The notes below the pieces were generated by a model that was not told where the DNA came from, made no database searches, and saw nothing but the letters and a program-made list of their open reading frames with translations. A stretch of DNA of 64,000 nt, from positions 92,436,233 through 92,500,232 of the forward strand of contig OY804588.1 in NCBI GenBank assembly GCA_963680875.1. Reading direction: 5' to 3'. Position numbers and translations under genes: made by a program. Positions within the stretch are counted from its first letter, which is position 1; every line of letters begins with the position of its first letter. This document shows, piece after piece, positions 46,735 to 57,599 of this stretch. This DNA comes from Bathymodiolus brooksi. Lineage: Eukaryota > Mollusca > Bivalvia > Mytilida > Modiolidae.

Positions 46735-46830
46735 GTATTATCCGTTTTTCCTTGAAAATCGAGCCGAGTTGGACAAAATGAGATTCAGACGATGTCTAAG
46801 TTATGCCTCGTATCTGTTAAAGTAATGTTC
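46735..46830 (+). repeat. Direct repeat, partner at 48100-48195
   Basis: CGTTTTTCCTTGAAAATCGAGC, then GGACAAAATGAGATTCAGAC, then GATGTCTAAG and CGTATCTGTTAA recur at 48100-48195 with few changes. The two copies bracket the Penelope-like remnant region. Confidence 0.8.
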
Positions 46831-46849
46831 TTAAAGGAGGCTTAAGAAC

Positions 46850-47640
46850 AAAGTTGCAATGCAACTATGTAAGCACAAATTTAAAATAGCTCAAGCTAAA
46901 AAACATGTTATCAATCTCTCGCAAAGGCAACTATCAGATAATGAATATCAGGGTTGCGTTCAATATCGTAGCAGCTACTCTAGCTGCTAGGTAAAATAGC
47001 AATAACGTTATTGAACGATTAGCTACGTAGCAGTGCTAGCAAATATGGCGCCAATCATATGAAATATTTCTTGGAACATTTTAGCTAATCGTATTTGTCT
47101 AGTTACCTTAATAAATTATCATCCGTATTAAAAGCGTTACCACTTCCCGCAATGCCACTATTTTTACCTTACGAAATTAAATTTAGTTTTAGCCACCATC
47201 TTGGATTTAAAAGCTAGCAGACATTTTTTAAGCTAGCTAGAGCTATGTAGCGGCTAGGCTAGCTTTCCGTTCAATAGGATTTTTCTACGTAGCTCAGCCT
47301 AGCAGCTACGATGTTGAACGCACCCCTGTTGTTATCTAGAGGTTTGAAATTCATACCTACGCCTTTCGTTAAAGGGGCTAAGGCAGAAGTATTAAAAGAC
47401 TTTGATGAATTAGCCAGAAAGATGAGATTCCGATATCTATATCACGACAACTAAAATAAAATTCATCCATTCAAATTAAAAAACAGGATATACACCACCA
47501 CCTGCATGTGGCGTTCTTGAAAATTACATATATAAACAAAACATGAATTGTCCTCATTGCAAGTTCGGAAATTCAGAGATAATTTGAATGCTACAAGGAG
47601 AATGAAATAATCAGATGTATAAACGAGGCATTAACTAAGA
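46850..47640 (+). pseudogene. Penelope-like retroelement remnant, split by a MITE and frameshifted
   Basis: In the plus frame, IAQAKKHVINLSQRQLSDNE precedes the MITE, and RGLKFIPTPFV followed by DFDELARKMRFRYLYH continues after it. A frame change then gives HPFKLKTGYTPPPACGVLEN, and another gives SSLQVRKFRDNLNATRRM. This order (NLS..L...E...LS.GLKF.PTP, then F..ARK.R, then HPF..K..Y.PP) matches the region before the reverse-transcriptase core of Penelope-like elements as I know them. The catalytic RT motifs are not seen; the copy is a short, dead fragment. Confidence 0.6.
46949..47328. mobile_element. 380-bp MITE inserted in the Penelope-like remnant
   Basis: The left end CAGGGTTGCGTTCAATATCGTAGCAGCTAC and the right end, read inwards, CAGGGGTGCGTTCAACATCGTAGCTGCTAG form terminal repeats. 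Subterminal GCTACGTAG/CTAGCTAG motifs recur several times (46966-47040 and 47210-47310). The host reading frame is continuous across the insertion point once the element is ignored, which fixes the ends to within about 3 bases. The superfamily is not certain. Confidence 0.75.
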
Positions 47641-47899
47641 ATAGATTAGATCTTATTAATAAAAACAAAACAAAACAAGGAAATTCCTTTAGTTTTGTCA
47701 AGCAGATACAACCCGTGCATAAGCAAACTGAAGCAGTGCATTATTAAGCATTGGCATATATAGAAATTTAGCAGATCTGCTAACATCAACAAAACTTGAA
47801 ACATGAGCAATATAGGACCAATCCCTGAAGATGGTGGCCCTATATTGTTTATCAATTATTGAACCCATTTTTAATTTTTAATTTAAATATACAAAAACC

Positions 47900-48600
47900 G
47901 CCGAAACACTAAATTAGTGTAGGATTGATGTAGGCAATAAGCTTGTAAATAGTTTCAGTAATACTAGGACTATGATAACATATATTATATATGAATAAAA
48001 TACAATATATATTTTATTTATATTCATAATGAGGTTTGCTCCTGTGAGATACTGATAGATGTTGGGATGCATGGATGTTAGGTGCCATTTTCTTGTAAAG
48101 CGTTTTTCCTTGAAAATCGAGCGGAGTTGGACAAAATGAGATTCAGATGATGTCTAAGGTATATCCCGTATCTGTTAATGTAACAACAATAAACGTTTTA
48201 TCAAATTTAAGTAAAAATTACTAATAAGAAAAATGTTAAAAGCATAATGTTGTTATGCAAAAATAATTTACCTAGCTTGTACTTCTTCATACTATAAAAA
48301 ATCCAAACGAAAATGGATTTCCGTTTTGCGCATTATTTGAATATCGATGTCCAAAGATTTGTCCCCTTGATAAAAAAAAGTAACGTTGCTGCGTTTCACA
48401 AGTATTTTCGTCGGCAGAAAAATCATATCAAACATTATTTTTAATTAAATTTTTTGCAACATATAAAAAGTACAAATATTTATCTCCATTTCTGTATATG
48501 TATATTGGTGATGCGTTATTGAATAACAAATATAAAGAGAAAACATAATGTCTAATCCGATGTCCCACTTGCCCATTTTTTACGTTATGACATTTCGAAA
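47900..48600. other. Intronic AT-rich stretch
   Basis: No gene recognised. It contains the second copy of the 46735-46830 repeat (48100-48195) and A/T-rich low-complexity sequence. Confidence 0.4.
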
Positions 48601-48754
48601 TTGAAACGACCGCTACGTACGCCTACATATACACATCACGTAACAGGATATATATGTTACGATATGCATGTGTGACAATGAAATCATTCCTCATACAACC
48701 AAAAGATACAAAAGATACAAAAGAAGCAAGTACAAAAAGAGCATACAGACAGAC

Positions 48755-49490
48755 AAGCCGACAACAGACAAAGACAAGCCGACAACCGACAAAGACAAGC
48801 CGACAACCGACAAAGACAAGCCGACAACAGACAAAGACAAGCCGACAACAGACAAAGACAAGCCGACAACCGACAAAGACAAGCCGACAACCGACAAAGA
48901 CAAGCCGACAACAGACAAAGACAAGCCGACAACAGACAAAGACAAGCCGACAACAGATAAAGACAAGCCGACAATAGACAAAGACAAGCCGACAACAAAC
49001 AAAGACAAGCCGACAACAGACAAAGACAAGCCGACAACAGACAAAGACAAGCCGACAACAGACAAAGACAAGCCGACAACCGACAAAGACAAGCCGACAA
49101 CCGACAAAGACAAGCCGACAACAGACAAAGACAAGCCGACAACAGACAAAGACAAGCCGACAACAGACAAAGACAAGCCGACAACCGACAAAGACAAGCC
49201 GACAACCGACAAAGACAAGCCGACAACCGACAAAGACAAGCCGACAACCGACAAAGACAAGCCGACAACCGACAAAGACAAGCCGACAACAGACAAAGAC
49301 AAGCCGACAACAGACAAAGACAAGCCGACAACAGATAAAGACAAGCCGACAACAGACAAAGACAAGCCGACAACAAACAAAGACAAGCCGACAACAGACA
49401 AAGACAAGCCGACAACAGACAAAGACAAGCCGACAACAGACAAACACAAGCCGACAACAGACAAAGACAAGCCGACAACCGGCAAAAGTA
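48755..49490 (+). repeat. 21-bp tandem array, about 35 copies, potentially coding DKDKPTT
   Basis: The unit GACAAAGACAAGCCGACAAC plus A/C repeats about 35 times with only A/C variation in the last Thr codon and a few other changes. On the plus strand the frame from 48668 to 49519 reads 283 codons: a short basic head (HTTKRYKRYKRSKYKKS), the heptad D-K-D-K-P-T-T, and a tail GKSKPIRGTKKL. All six frames are nearly free of stops because the unit is a multiple of three, so open length is no evidence. The DKDKPTT frame is in register with the start of the next open frame at 49601 (same frame), separated by stops at 49517-49519 and soon after. Confidence 0.85.
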
Positions 49491-49600
49491 AACCGATACG
49501 CGGAACAAAGAAACTATAAGAAAGAGAAGATCTAGGCAGTCCTTGAAAAACCAGAAGACCAAAGACAACGCTACGGCTAATAGAAATCGATGTTTTCAGC

Positions 49601-51552
49601 ATGCCTTCAAAAACAAAACCAATAAACACAGCAATAAAGAAACTACAATCCGCGCTACCACGCACGCCTGTGAAAAGAGCAGCTACGTTAGCAACATACC
49701 TTGACCGAACATGTTCCCTAACCATTAAAAAACTCCAAGACTTTAATATTATTACATCTCCGGAAGAAAGTTCAGACACTGAAGTAGCAAAAGCAGTTTT
49801 AGAAGACATTAAAGTAGCAGTGAACGAATCAAAAATGAAGCGAACATCGGATACTTTAAAAGGCATGAATACAATTATCGCTTCAATAAGTGGAGAAAAC
49901 GTTTCTGAGAAAAAATGTAGAAAACGGTTCGCTCGAAAATAAGATTTGCCTATTCGCCATATAAGCGATGGAAAAAGAATCCGTACCAAAGATTTGACTT
50001 CTGACAACTCATGTTGGTCATTTACTAAAAGAAAGACACGGTCCGACCCTTTGTCAAACGAAGTAAAGAGAAAGGTTTATGAATATTGGCAAACAACCTG
50101 GTGTTTCGCGGCCGACAGGAAATAAACGCGAAGTCAAGAGAGAAAGATTTGGTCCAAGTATCTACGCTAGCCACATGATACACATTCTAAGTATCTACGC
50201 TAGCCACATGATACACATTCTAAGTATCTACGCTAGCAACATGATACACATTCTAAGTATCTACGCTAGCCACATGATACACATTCTAAGTATCTACGCT
50301 AGCCACATGATACACATTCTAAGTATCTACGCTAGCCACATGATACACATTCGAAGTATCTACGCCTAGCCACATGATACACATTATAAGTATCTACGCT
50401 AGCCACATGATACACATTCTAAGTATCTACGCTAGCCACATGATACACATTATAAGTATCTACGCTAGCCACATGATACACATTCTAAGTATCTACGCTA
50501 GCCACATGATACACATTCTAAGTATCTACGCTAGCCACATGATACACATTCTAGAAAAAACTCACGCAGATATTTACACCGATTTCAGACGCGAAAACCC
50601 AGATATAAAAAATTTTCAAAGGTCGTTTGAGAATTGTAAACCTTTTTTTGTAAGACCGGTGAGGCAAAAGGACAGACAAACTTGCTGTTGTCGATACCAC
50701 ATAGAAACAAAAGCTGCCTTTAAAGCACGTATGGGTTTCGGAAAGCAAAGTTTGCTGCAAAAAGAGTTAGACAACGATAACGATGACGTTCCTCTTTTTT
50801 CTCATTCGCAAGATTTAATTGATATTACTTTGTGTAAAACAGGTGACATATTTCATAATATATCATGTTTGAAAAGACAGTGTGATAACTGTGGTGTACA
50901 AAATCTGAAATTATTAGATGAAGAAATTGATGTATCTGAATCCGCTTTAAACGTGAAGTGGGAACAATTTGAATATGTTAATGTTAGTGTTAAAGGAGGA
51001 AAGACCATTAAAATACTGCAACTGGTTGTTAAAGAAACTAAAGCAGGTGTATTGTTTTTTCATTTAAAACAATTACTAATTAATTTTCCTTTTCATCAAC
51101 ACAGTGCTTAATGGCAAACTGATCAGTTCAAAAATCTAGTTTCAAACCTACCGCTTGGAAGTTGTGTATGCGTGTATGATTTTTCAGAAAATTATCGATG
51201 TTCGCAATTGCAAGAGCTTCAAAGTACTTATTTTCAAAAGACCGAAGTTTCTATAGATGTATCTGTTATTGACCGTCATACAATGCTGGAGTATGATGGC
51301 ATCGACAACAATGAAGAAAATCCAAATGTAATAACTGAACACTTCTACGTAGTAAGTCCAGATCAACAACATGACCATTTCTTTGTTCACGAAGTTCGAA
51401 AACAAATATCAGAATATCTGAAGTCGATTTCCTGTGACATAACTTCCATGCATGAACTTACTGACAGATGTTCGCCCCAGTACAAACGTCGTCATTGCTT
51501 TGGTGGCTTTAGTAACACTTACGCAGATTTTTACATTAAACAAAGACAGTAG
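49601..51552 (+). pseudogene. Decayed reading frame of an uncharacterised, probably element-derived protein
   Basis: Consecutive plus-strand segments share one protein logic but are broken. ATG at 49601 (MPSKTKPINTAIKKLQS...) runs to TAA at 49940-49942, and the same frame resumes to about 50090 (VKRKVYEYWQ). A frame change leads to PGVSRPTGNKREVKRERFGP, followed by twelve copies of a 33-bp unit. An extra C near 50366 shifts the frame, then HILEKTHADIYTDFRRENPD and a Cys-containing stretch (CLKRQCDNCG) run to TAA at 51109-51111. The frame resumes to 51552 (FVVSPD-like HFYVVSPDQQHDHFFVHEVR). I recall similar uncharacterised proteins in bivalve and cnidarian gene sets but cannot name a family. 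No catalytic triad is assigned. Confidence 0.65.
50157..50553. repeat. 33-bp tandem expansion inside the decayed frame, 12 copies
   Basis: The unit AGTATCTACGCTAGCCACAT plus GATACACATTCTA encodes S-I-Y-A-S-H-M-I-H-I-L. The flanking frame reads GPSIYASHM before and HMIHILEKTH after, so the ancestral protein had one copy and the array expanded inside the coding sequence. One copy has an extra C (CGCCTAGCC, near 50366). Variation is limited to T/A at the end (ATTCTA or ATTATA) and single changes, so expansion is recent relative to the frame decay. Confidence 0.95.
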
Positions 51553-52189
51553 CGATTCATGGGGGGGGGGGGGGGGGGGGGGTGGGGGCAATTTAGTGAG
51601 AGGAACAGAAGTTTGTAGTGGACTTTATTATGACCACCATCAGACAAATCTTTTAAAATATAAGCTTGTGACAAGAAAGACAGCCATAGTACCTGCAGTA
51701 TCGGTTTCTATATCTGTTCTGAAATGAATACAAATAATGACATTGTGTTACCCGAGTCACTACATTTAGACATTTTAGAAAGTCTTAATATATACATATA
51801 TACATGTAGAACCTTATCATGATAACAAATGTAATTCAAATTTTGATCACATGCAAGTAATAATATAATTAGTGAACAAATGCAATTAGCTTTTTTAATT
51901 TAACGTCATTACGTCTTAAACGAGTAACGTTGAGTAACACCAGTATCTTGCGACGTCTCTATACAAATGGTTTCTGACTAATATTTATTTTTGGATTAGA
52001 GCAAATAAACCCAGCAATAAATCACGCGTTTCAATTTAAATGCTATTTCATTAGTAACCAAACTGTTTCTATGGAAACCTCCTAGGTATAAACTATTGAA
52101 TTTTGGCAACATATATAGTTCAATAATAATTGATTTTTATGCCCCTATTAAATGTTCATGAGAAAGAACATACAAGTACGATTCCTAAC
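51553..52189. other. Poly-G tract and AT-rich intron
   Basis: A G homopolymer (about 51561-51583) follows the end of the decayed frame and is a likely sequencing or assembly trouble spot. The remainder is AT-rich with no exon seen. Confidence 0.5.
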
Positions 52190-52603
52190 CTTGCTGAAAT
52201 ATCTGTGAGAAGGATCTAGCCGCATTGCCGAGCCCAAATCCAGGTATATGTCCATTGCTTGGCAAAGAAATTCCTCCAGGGAACCCTGCGTTGTTGGTGA
52301 CAAAACTACCCATAGTCCATGCACCTAATCCAGACGGATTACCAGAGAGGATACCATCCAATCCTCTGTTGACCGTAGTAAAACCTTGTGAGTTACGTCC
52401 TCCTCCTCCTCCTTGCAAATTCACATTAGTCGATGTTCCAGAGCTACTTGCAATTGCATTTTCTAATTCCGCCGTGGCAGAGGAAGCACCTTGAAGAAAG
52501 CCTCCTCTATTTTGCATACCGATTCCTGTAGGAATCATCGACGCTCCAGTCCAAAATTGCCCGGGTTGTTGTCGTCTTTGGTTCGCAAAATTTGTTAAAT
52601 CAA
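52190..52603 (-). CDS. Gene B exon, 138 codons, Gly/Ser/Asn-rich with FPG
   Basis: On the minus strand the frame enters at AG|TTGATTTAAC (52603) and leaves at CAGCAAG|GTTAGG (52190). The 414 bases are phase 1-1. There is no ATG at the start of the open frame. The sequence reads (x)DLTNFANQRRQQPGQFWTGA, then MQNRGGFLQGASSATAELEN, a Gly run (QGGGGGRNSQGF), then NNAGFPGGISLPSNGHIPGF and ARSFSQIFQQ. GFPGG links it to the FPG family; ATAELENAIASS resembles a short helix. The acceptor has a poor pyrimidine tract, so the 5' edge is less certain than the 3' edge. Confidence 0.7.
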
Positions 52604-52917
52604 CTTCAACATAATTATTATAATTCAAATTTAAATAAATGGTAAAATAATTAAATACAAATTCACAGATGTAAATTTAAAATCGATTTGTTTTAATCGA
52701 TTGCAATCGACAAATATCTAGACTGCACACTAATTTGTGCAAAATAATAAGATCCAGCATTCGGGTCAATCGAAAACTTTAAAAATATTGCAATAGCAAT
52801 TTAAATCACGACTGATCCAACTGGAACTGTTTTACATGTGAAAACCAGAGTTTACATGATTTATTAAAATACCAGATTTATTGTTTTGTAGTTTAACCGG
52901 TTTCTATGGATGAAAGT

Positions 52918-53132
52918 ACAGTCAAACCTGTCCACAAGGTCACCTCTATTAAGCAGTCATCTGTATTAAAAGGTAACAATTTCGTTGTCTTGTCATAGTA
53001 AATTTTACCGTTAACTTTTTCTGTCATAGAAAATGTCATATAAATTGAACCTCTTTCAAGAGGTCACCTGTCTTAAAAGACCACGTTTTCTTTGTTCCAA
53101 GTGTGACCTCTTAATACAGGTTTGACTGTAGT
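52918..53132. repeat. Dispersed repeat, copy of the 3331-3580 element
   Basis: ACAGTCAAACCTGTCCACAAGGTCACCTCTATTAAGCAGTCATC at the left and GTGACCTCTTAATACAGGTTTGACTGTA at the right, without the 27-bp expansion. The ends form an inverted repeat (ACAGTCAAACCTG / CAGGTTTGACTGT), which defines the element cleanly. Confidence 0.75.
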
Positions 53133-54223
53133 TCTTATTAGAGATCTTATGAACAGTCTGACATACAAGATGAGACAAAAATATCAAATAACGTCAAATG
53201 AATTAAGATCTAGTCTATGCTAGCTACATAAATAACGTCAATCAAGATCTAGTCTATGCTAGCTAGCTACATAAGCAATCATGAAGAAGCAAACACCTTT
53301 CACTCATTGGTAAATAAATATTTGGGTAAGCAATGGTTTAAGCAAACTTTTGATCATCAAAAACCGATATTTGCTATAGGTATATATCGTTGTCAACATA
53401 TGAAGTAGAAAAGCAATTGGTTTTATCAATTGCCCCCCCCCCCCCCCCCCAATCCCCCAAAAAGGGGAAAATCATATAATTTAGGCAGTAAAGACCCATT
53501 GAAATATATTTTCATGCAGTCTACTCGTGGGTTCCATGGATTGAAATACATACATAAAACCTGTCAAGTGATCAAATTCTCTGTTATGCATGACAATAGA
53601 TATTTGAGAGATGAATTTCTTATCATATTCTTGAATTAGTCTTCGAAATATATTTGTTCTTATTATTTTTTGTCATTGCTCGAACTTAATTACACATAGA
53701 GAAATAAATTTAAAAAAAAAGCCTACTAAGCGTCTTTAATTGAACTAATGAATCATAGGTTTATTCCAAGTTTTTTTCAGAGCTTATCCACTTGGATGTG
53801 AAAAAAAATAGGTAATCATTTTTACCGTTTCATTTAAGGATAGTAAGATACTGCCCTTGTAGAACAAATTTATATCATTTACACCTTAGCCTATTTTGGC
53901 TATCCTGTATAGGTGCTTTGGTTTTATTGCTCACAAAGACTATTTTATTATTTAGCTTTCAAATCTTTTACATTTTGAGCGTACCTGATGAAGGTTATTC
54001 CAGAAACGCGTCGTGCGCACTAAATTTGATATCTACGCTTCTATTACACCTTCAGATTTGTTTTTAAATGAAACGGTTCTAGTAATTTGACATATTTAGA
54101 AGATCATCAAAAATTCCTTTCTAAGAATAAAGACCTATGATTCCTATATATATTACTTAAGACATCTGACCTGTAGAAAATGACAGCGTGTTGGGCGATG
54201 AGAAGAAATCTACAATTAACAGG

Positions 54224-54254
<31 letters not shown>

Positions 54255-54914
54255 ATATTCAATATTTTTCACAAAAGAAAGTATTAAATTTTGCGACCCA
54301 TCTATATCCTTGTCGTTTATGATTTAAATTATATTCAATATAATTGTTCATCTCTGTCGTCAATCATTCGTCACTAGTTCATTCCATGTAATTTCAGTGC
54401 ACGGCCATTGCTTATCATATGCACTTGTTTGTACGCATGTGTAATGAATACACACTTCCGTTATTAGTGTTATATATAGTAATTGCATGCCTTTTATGTA
54501 CTTCTTTAATGTAACAAATTGAAATTTGGAGAAGACTTCATAAGTTTGTTTAACTTGTGTTTAATCCATTTTGTCTATTTAATTGACAAATAAAATATGC
54601 TTAAGCTATAACTAATATATATCTGGACAGGGCGTCTAGACGGGCGGCAATAAATAATTTATTTATTTTTGTATTTTTACTTATTATCATAAATATTGTA
54701 TTAAAATAATAAATATTGACATAAATATCGATTACATTATTAAATATTAAAAAAAAACCAAATAATAAAAAAATATTGAACATTAAATGGAGACATTTTA
54801 AACACTATTTATGTTCAGGTAATAATTATTTATCAGACAACGTAAATATAGTATGCGTTACTCGAATTATTGTCTGCATATCTTTCTATTTAAAATGAGA
54901 AGGTGGACGAACAT

Positions 54915-54985
54915 ATAGTTGGGTGGTTTGGTTTTGGTGCTTAACGCCACTTATTTCAGTTATTTCGTGGCAGTTATAGTTGGAA
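54915..54985 (-). repeat. SINE family 1, tail fragment
   Basis: GGTGCTTAACGCCACTTATTTCAGTTATTTCGTGGCAGTTAT matches the tail of the SINE; core and head are missing. Confidence 0.55.
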
Positions 54986-55209
54986 AATGCACAAATGACA
55001 CAACAATCTTTATAATAACCCATCGTCTATTTTTTTCTAATTTGATTTTAATATTTGGAGAAGGATTTAAATAGTGGAATTTTACTATACAAATCCTTGA
55101 TTTGAAGAAGTATCGATTTCAATGCTAGTTTTGGAAGGAGTGCATATGTTAGTTTGGGTTCCGTTAGAATAGTATTGCATGCTGGGTAATAAAATAAGAA
55201 AAGACTAAC

Positions 55210-55233
55210 CTGCTCCGGTCCCTGCTGTTGTTC
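55210..55233 (-). CDS. Gene B microexon, 8 codons
   Basis: On the minus strand CTTTTCAG|GAACAACAGCAGGGACCGGAGCAG|GTTAGTC gives 24 bases, phase 1-1, reading G-T-T-A-G-T-G-A and the first base of Gly. It has a GTTAG donor like the exon at 52190-52603. The G-T-A composition matches the TTGAGGTTG-style segments of exon 59071-60276. Confidence 0.6.
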
Positions 55234-55514
55234 CTGAAAAGGGGAAGTAATCAATAAGTGATAGATCTAAAATCAAGTGATATAAATTTAAATATCCAGT
55301 TAAAAAAAATAAAAATCTATTAAATTTGTAAATGATAAAAATGAAAAGCGTTTTTTTTGGGGGCAATTTGAAGATTAATTCGTCAATTTGGTACAAGCAA
55401 GCAAGCAAACAAATGTAGCTTCAAGGAACACCAGGAGATTTTCAGATGACGTGACGATCTCAGATGTAATAAATATAATCCGAAATCTTGGCAGTAGTTT
55501 CTTATTTGTGAGGG

Positions 55515-55710
55515 TTTGTGATAGTTAACGCTACTTTCAACACTATTTCAGTTATATCGTGGCGGTCAGTTTTATTGATGTAGGAAACCGGAGTACCCGG
55601 AGAAAACCACAGACCTGTAGCAAGTCACTGACAAACTTTATCAAATATCGTTGCATCGAGTACACCTTACCATGAACGGGATTCGAACTCACACCTTTAG
55701 TGGTGATACT
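55515..55710 (-). repeat. SINE family 1 copy
   Basis: TTAACGCTACTTTCAACACTATTTCAGTTATATCGTGGCGGTCAG at the left, GAAACCGGAGTACCCGGAGAAAACC, GTTGCATCGAGTACACC and head CGGGATTCGAACTCACACC at the right. Confidence 0.85.
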
Positions 55711-56035
55711 TATTTGTGAAAAAAAAATGACACAATATTGAATTTTGATATACGAATGAAATTATTTCTGATAGTAATAAAGATGATTATTTACTATATA
55801 CATATCAAATAAAAGTAAAATATATTTTTGTACGCATGCCTCTGAAAATCAACTAAATATCCTTTCAGCCTTATATATCTATTTAAACAGAAAAAAATTT
55901 GATCAACAGACTTTATTTTACAGAAAGCCAAGCAGGAAGAAGCAAAGGATGTTCTATATTTTCATTGGCTAATTTTCAAAATGATGTAACCAATAAGATA
56001 TATGTCAGATTAAAATAGAATGGATAATTCCTTAC

Positions 56036-56086
56036 GTGCAGCTCGTAGGGCGTTCCGCCGCCGGGCGGCTAAAGCACGTCTTCTAG
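56036..56086 (-). CDS. Gene B small exon, 17 codons, Arg/Ala-rich
   Basis: On the minus strand TTTTTATAG|CTAGAAGACG and GCTGCAC|GTAAGG enclose 51 bases, phase 1-1, reading (A)RRRALAARRRNALRAA and the first base of the next codon. It is markedly GC-rich against AT-rich introns. A dibasic or tribasic run such as RRR could serve as a processing site or a polyanion-binding patch (inference). Its style recurs in gene C exon 2 (RAARIQATRAARAQ). Confidence 0.65.
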
Positions 56087-56694
56087 CTATAAAAACAAAG
56101 CAACTATAGGCAAAAAAGCTAAGGAATAAAGCTGATATATATGATATAGAGGAATAAAGAAGCTGATATAATGTAGGCAAACAAATAAATTATCTTACAT
56201 CTATGTTTTACAATGTATTTGAAATCTAACTGTCTCTTTAAATATATAATAATGATATTAAGCTATAAAAAATATACAGAAATGTAAAAAAAACAACAAC
56301 AAAAAAACAGAAAAAAAATCAGAATGATATAGAAATGTAACTAAGTTAAAAAAGACTTTACTTAAAAACTTGTACGTCAAGTTATCTTTAAGTTGCGATA
56401 GGAAAACGTAACGTTAAAAGAAGTAAATAGAAAGAGAGAGAGAAATATTTGTGCATATTGTTAATTAATGTGTTTACTGCCGTCTAAATCCACGCATGCC
56501 TTGGTAAAAAGAAAAATCCCCTCTACAACAATGCTGGTTAGAAAATGCAAATGACCAGTGATAATAATAATTAAAGAAAATCTAAATGTGTTTTTCTCAT
56601 TGTTTTTTTTTGCTTTTTTGAAAATTATTTTGTGTAAAATAATTAAAATTTAATAGAAATTTTTAAATTGATTACAGCCATGATGTTTATATTT

Positions 56695-57000
56695 GACTTT
56701 GAGTCTACTTGACGAAGGTTATTTAAAAAATGCACCGTGTGAACTAAATTAGATTTCTACGTTTTTATTACTAGTACTACATGTAGGTCGATAACTCTGC
56801 TTGTGAACTATTAGTCCCCGCCCATTGGCCAATGTTTCGGCACTGACATAACTTCTTAGTTTTCATTACTGTTAGCCTACATGATCGATAACTCTGCTTG
56901 TGAACTATTAGTCCCTAAGAGTATCATCCGTCCAGTGGTCAGTGTTTCGGCATTGACATGGCTTATTAGTTAATAACCTTCATTCGACACATTATTCATT
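56695..57000 (+). repeat. Dispersed element with internal duplication
   Basis: CTTGACGAAGGTTATTTAAAAAATGCACCGTGTGAACTAAATTAGATTTCTACG resembles the box at 32360-32420. CATGTAGGTCGATAACTCTGCTTGTGAACTATTAGTCCC then occurs twice (about 56782 and 56882), each followed by a TCAGTGTTTCGGCA-like segment. Confidence 0.65.
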
Positions 57001-57204
57001 AAAAAACTCATATTCTTGTGCATATCTGTTTAAATAAGGAACCAAAGCCAGAAAAATAATTTGAATTTTAAATTAAAAAAACCCTGACGTATTCCTAATC
57101 GTATCCATTCCGTCAATTATGTATATTTCGCTTGCACCAACCTACTTAGAGAAATGCTCGTAAAACATGTACATGTAGCACGCTAACACATGTACATATA
57201 CATG

Positions 57205-57260
57205 TAACTATTGAAATATTTTCGAAAAGTGGCGTTAAACACCATACCCCGCCAATTTAC
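57205..57260 (+). repeat. SINE family 1, tail fragment
   Basis: TTGAAATATTTTCGAAAAGTGGCGTTAAACACCATACCCCGCC matches the 3' tail only. Confidence 0.55.
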
Positions 57261-57539
57261 ACAATAATAAACATTCAACAATCATGCCCCAAAAAGCGTT
57301 ATTTCAAAGTTATCTAAACTCTGATTAAACGTAAAAAAAGTATTTTTTAGTTGTATTAGCTAACGTGCCAATCATTCCTTTAATGTGAGTGTCTAGACTC
57401 CAGTTCCGATAACAAAGACTTCGAAAATTAACATTGTAAGCAGACGTTTGACTTGATAATCTGTACAAGAAAACGCGGAAACATCTGACGGAATGGATAC
57501 GTTCAGAAACCGGCATAAACCGACACCGAAGCCTACTTG

Positions 57540-57572
57540 TACGCCGCCTTGGAGGTACCCTCTGTCTTTGCA
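57540..57572 (-). CDS. Candidate Arg-rich exon of gene B (tentative)
   Basis: On the minus strand an acceptor (CAACTTCATAG|) opens a phase-1 frame (x)QRQRVPPRRRTSRLRCRFMP that stays open to about 57325. The Arg/Pro-rich start is GC-rich and similar in kind to the exon at 56036-56086. No convincing phase-1 donor is seen; ACAA|GTAGGC at about 57540 is the best. It may be a decayed exon or chance. Confidence 0.3.
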
Positions 57573-57599
57573 CTATGAAGTTGTTCCTCCTTGAGTTCC

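Larger units (their letters stand above)
52604..55209. other. Gene B intron
   Basis: It includes a dispersed repeat matching 3331-3580 (about 52918-53132), a C homopolymer (about 53431-53450), a copy of the GCGTCGTGCGCACTAAAT element (about 53880-54045), an AAAT microsatellite (about 54223-54257), and a SINE tail fragment (54915-54985). No exon recognised. Confidence 0.5.

Noticed and set aside
47646..47855. 69-codon minus-strand open frame next to the Penelope-like remnant
   Set aside because: It contains the inverted pair CAATATAGGACCAATCCC...GGTGGCCCTATATTG, which looks like a repeat edge; no coding support.
48691..50007. 438-codon minus-strand open frame, and other long frames over 48.6-49.6 kb
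   Set aside because: They arise because the 21-bp unit is a multiple of three and contains no stop in most frames. The minus-strand product is only a repeated V-G-L-S-L-S-V type string with no start context or splice edges.
51561..51583. Poly-Gly coding segment after the decayed frame
   Set aside because: It is a plain G homopolymer after a stop, likely slippage or an assembly artefact. The C tract at 53431-53450 and G tract at 4861-4877 were rejected for the same reason.
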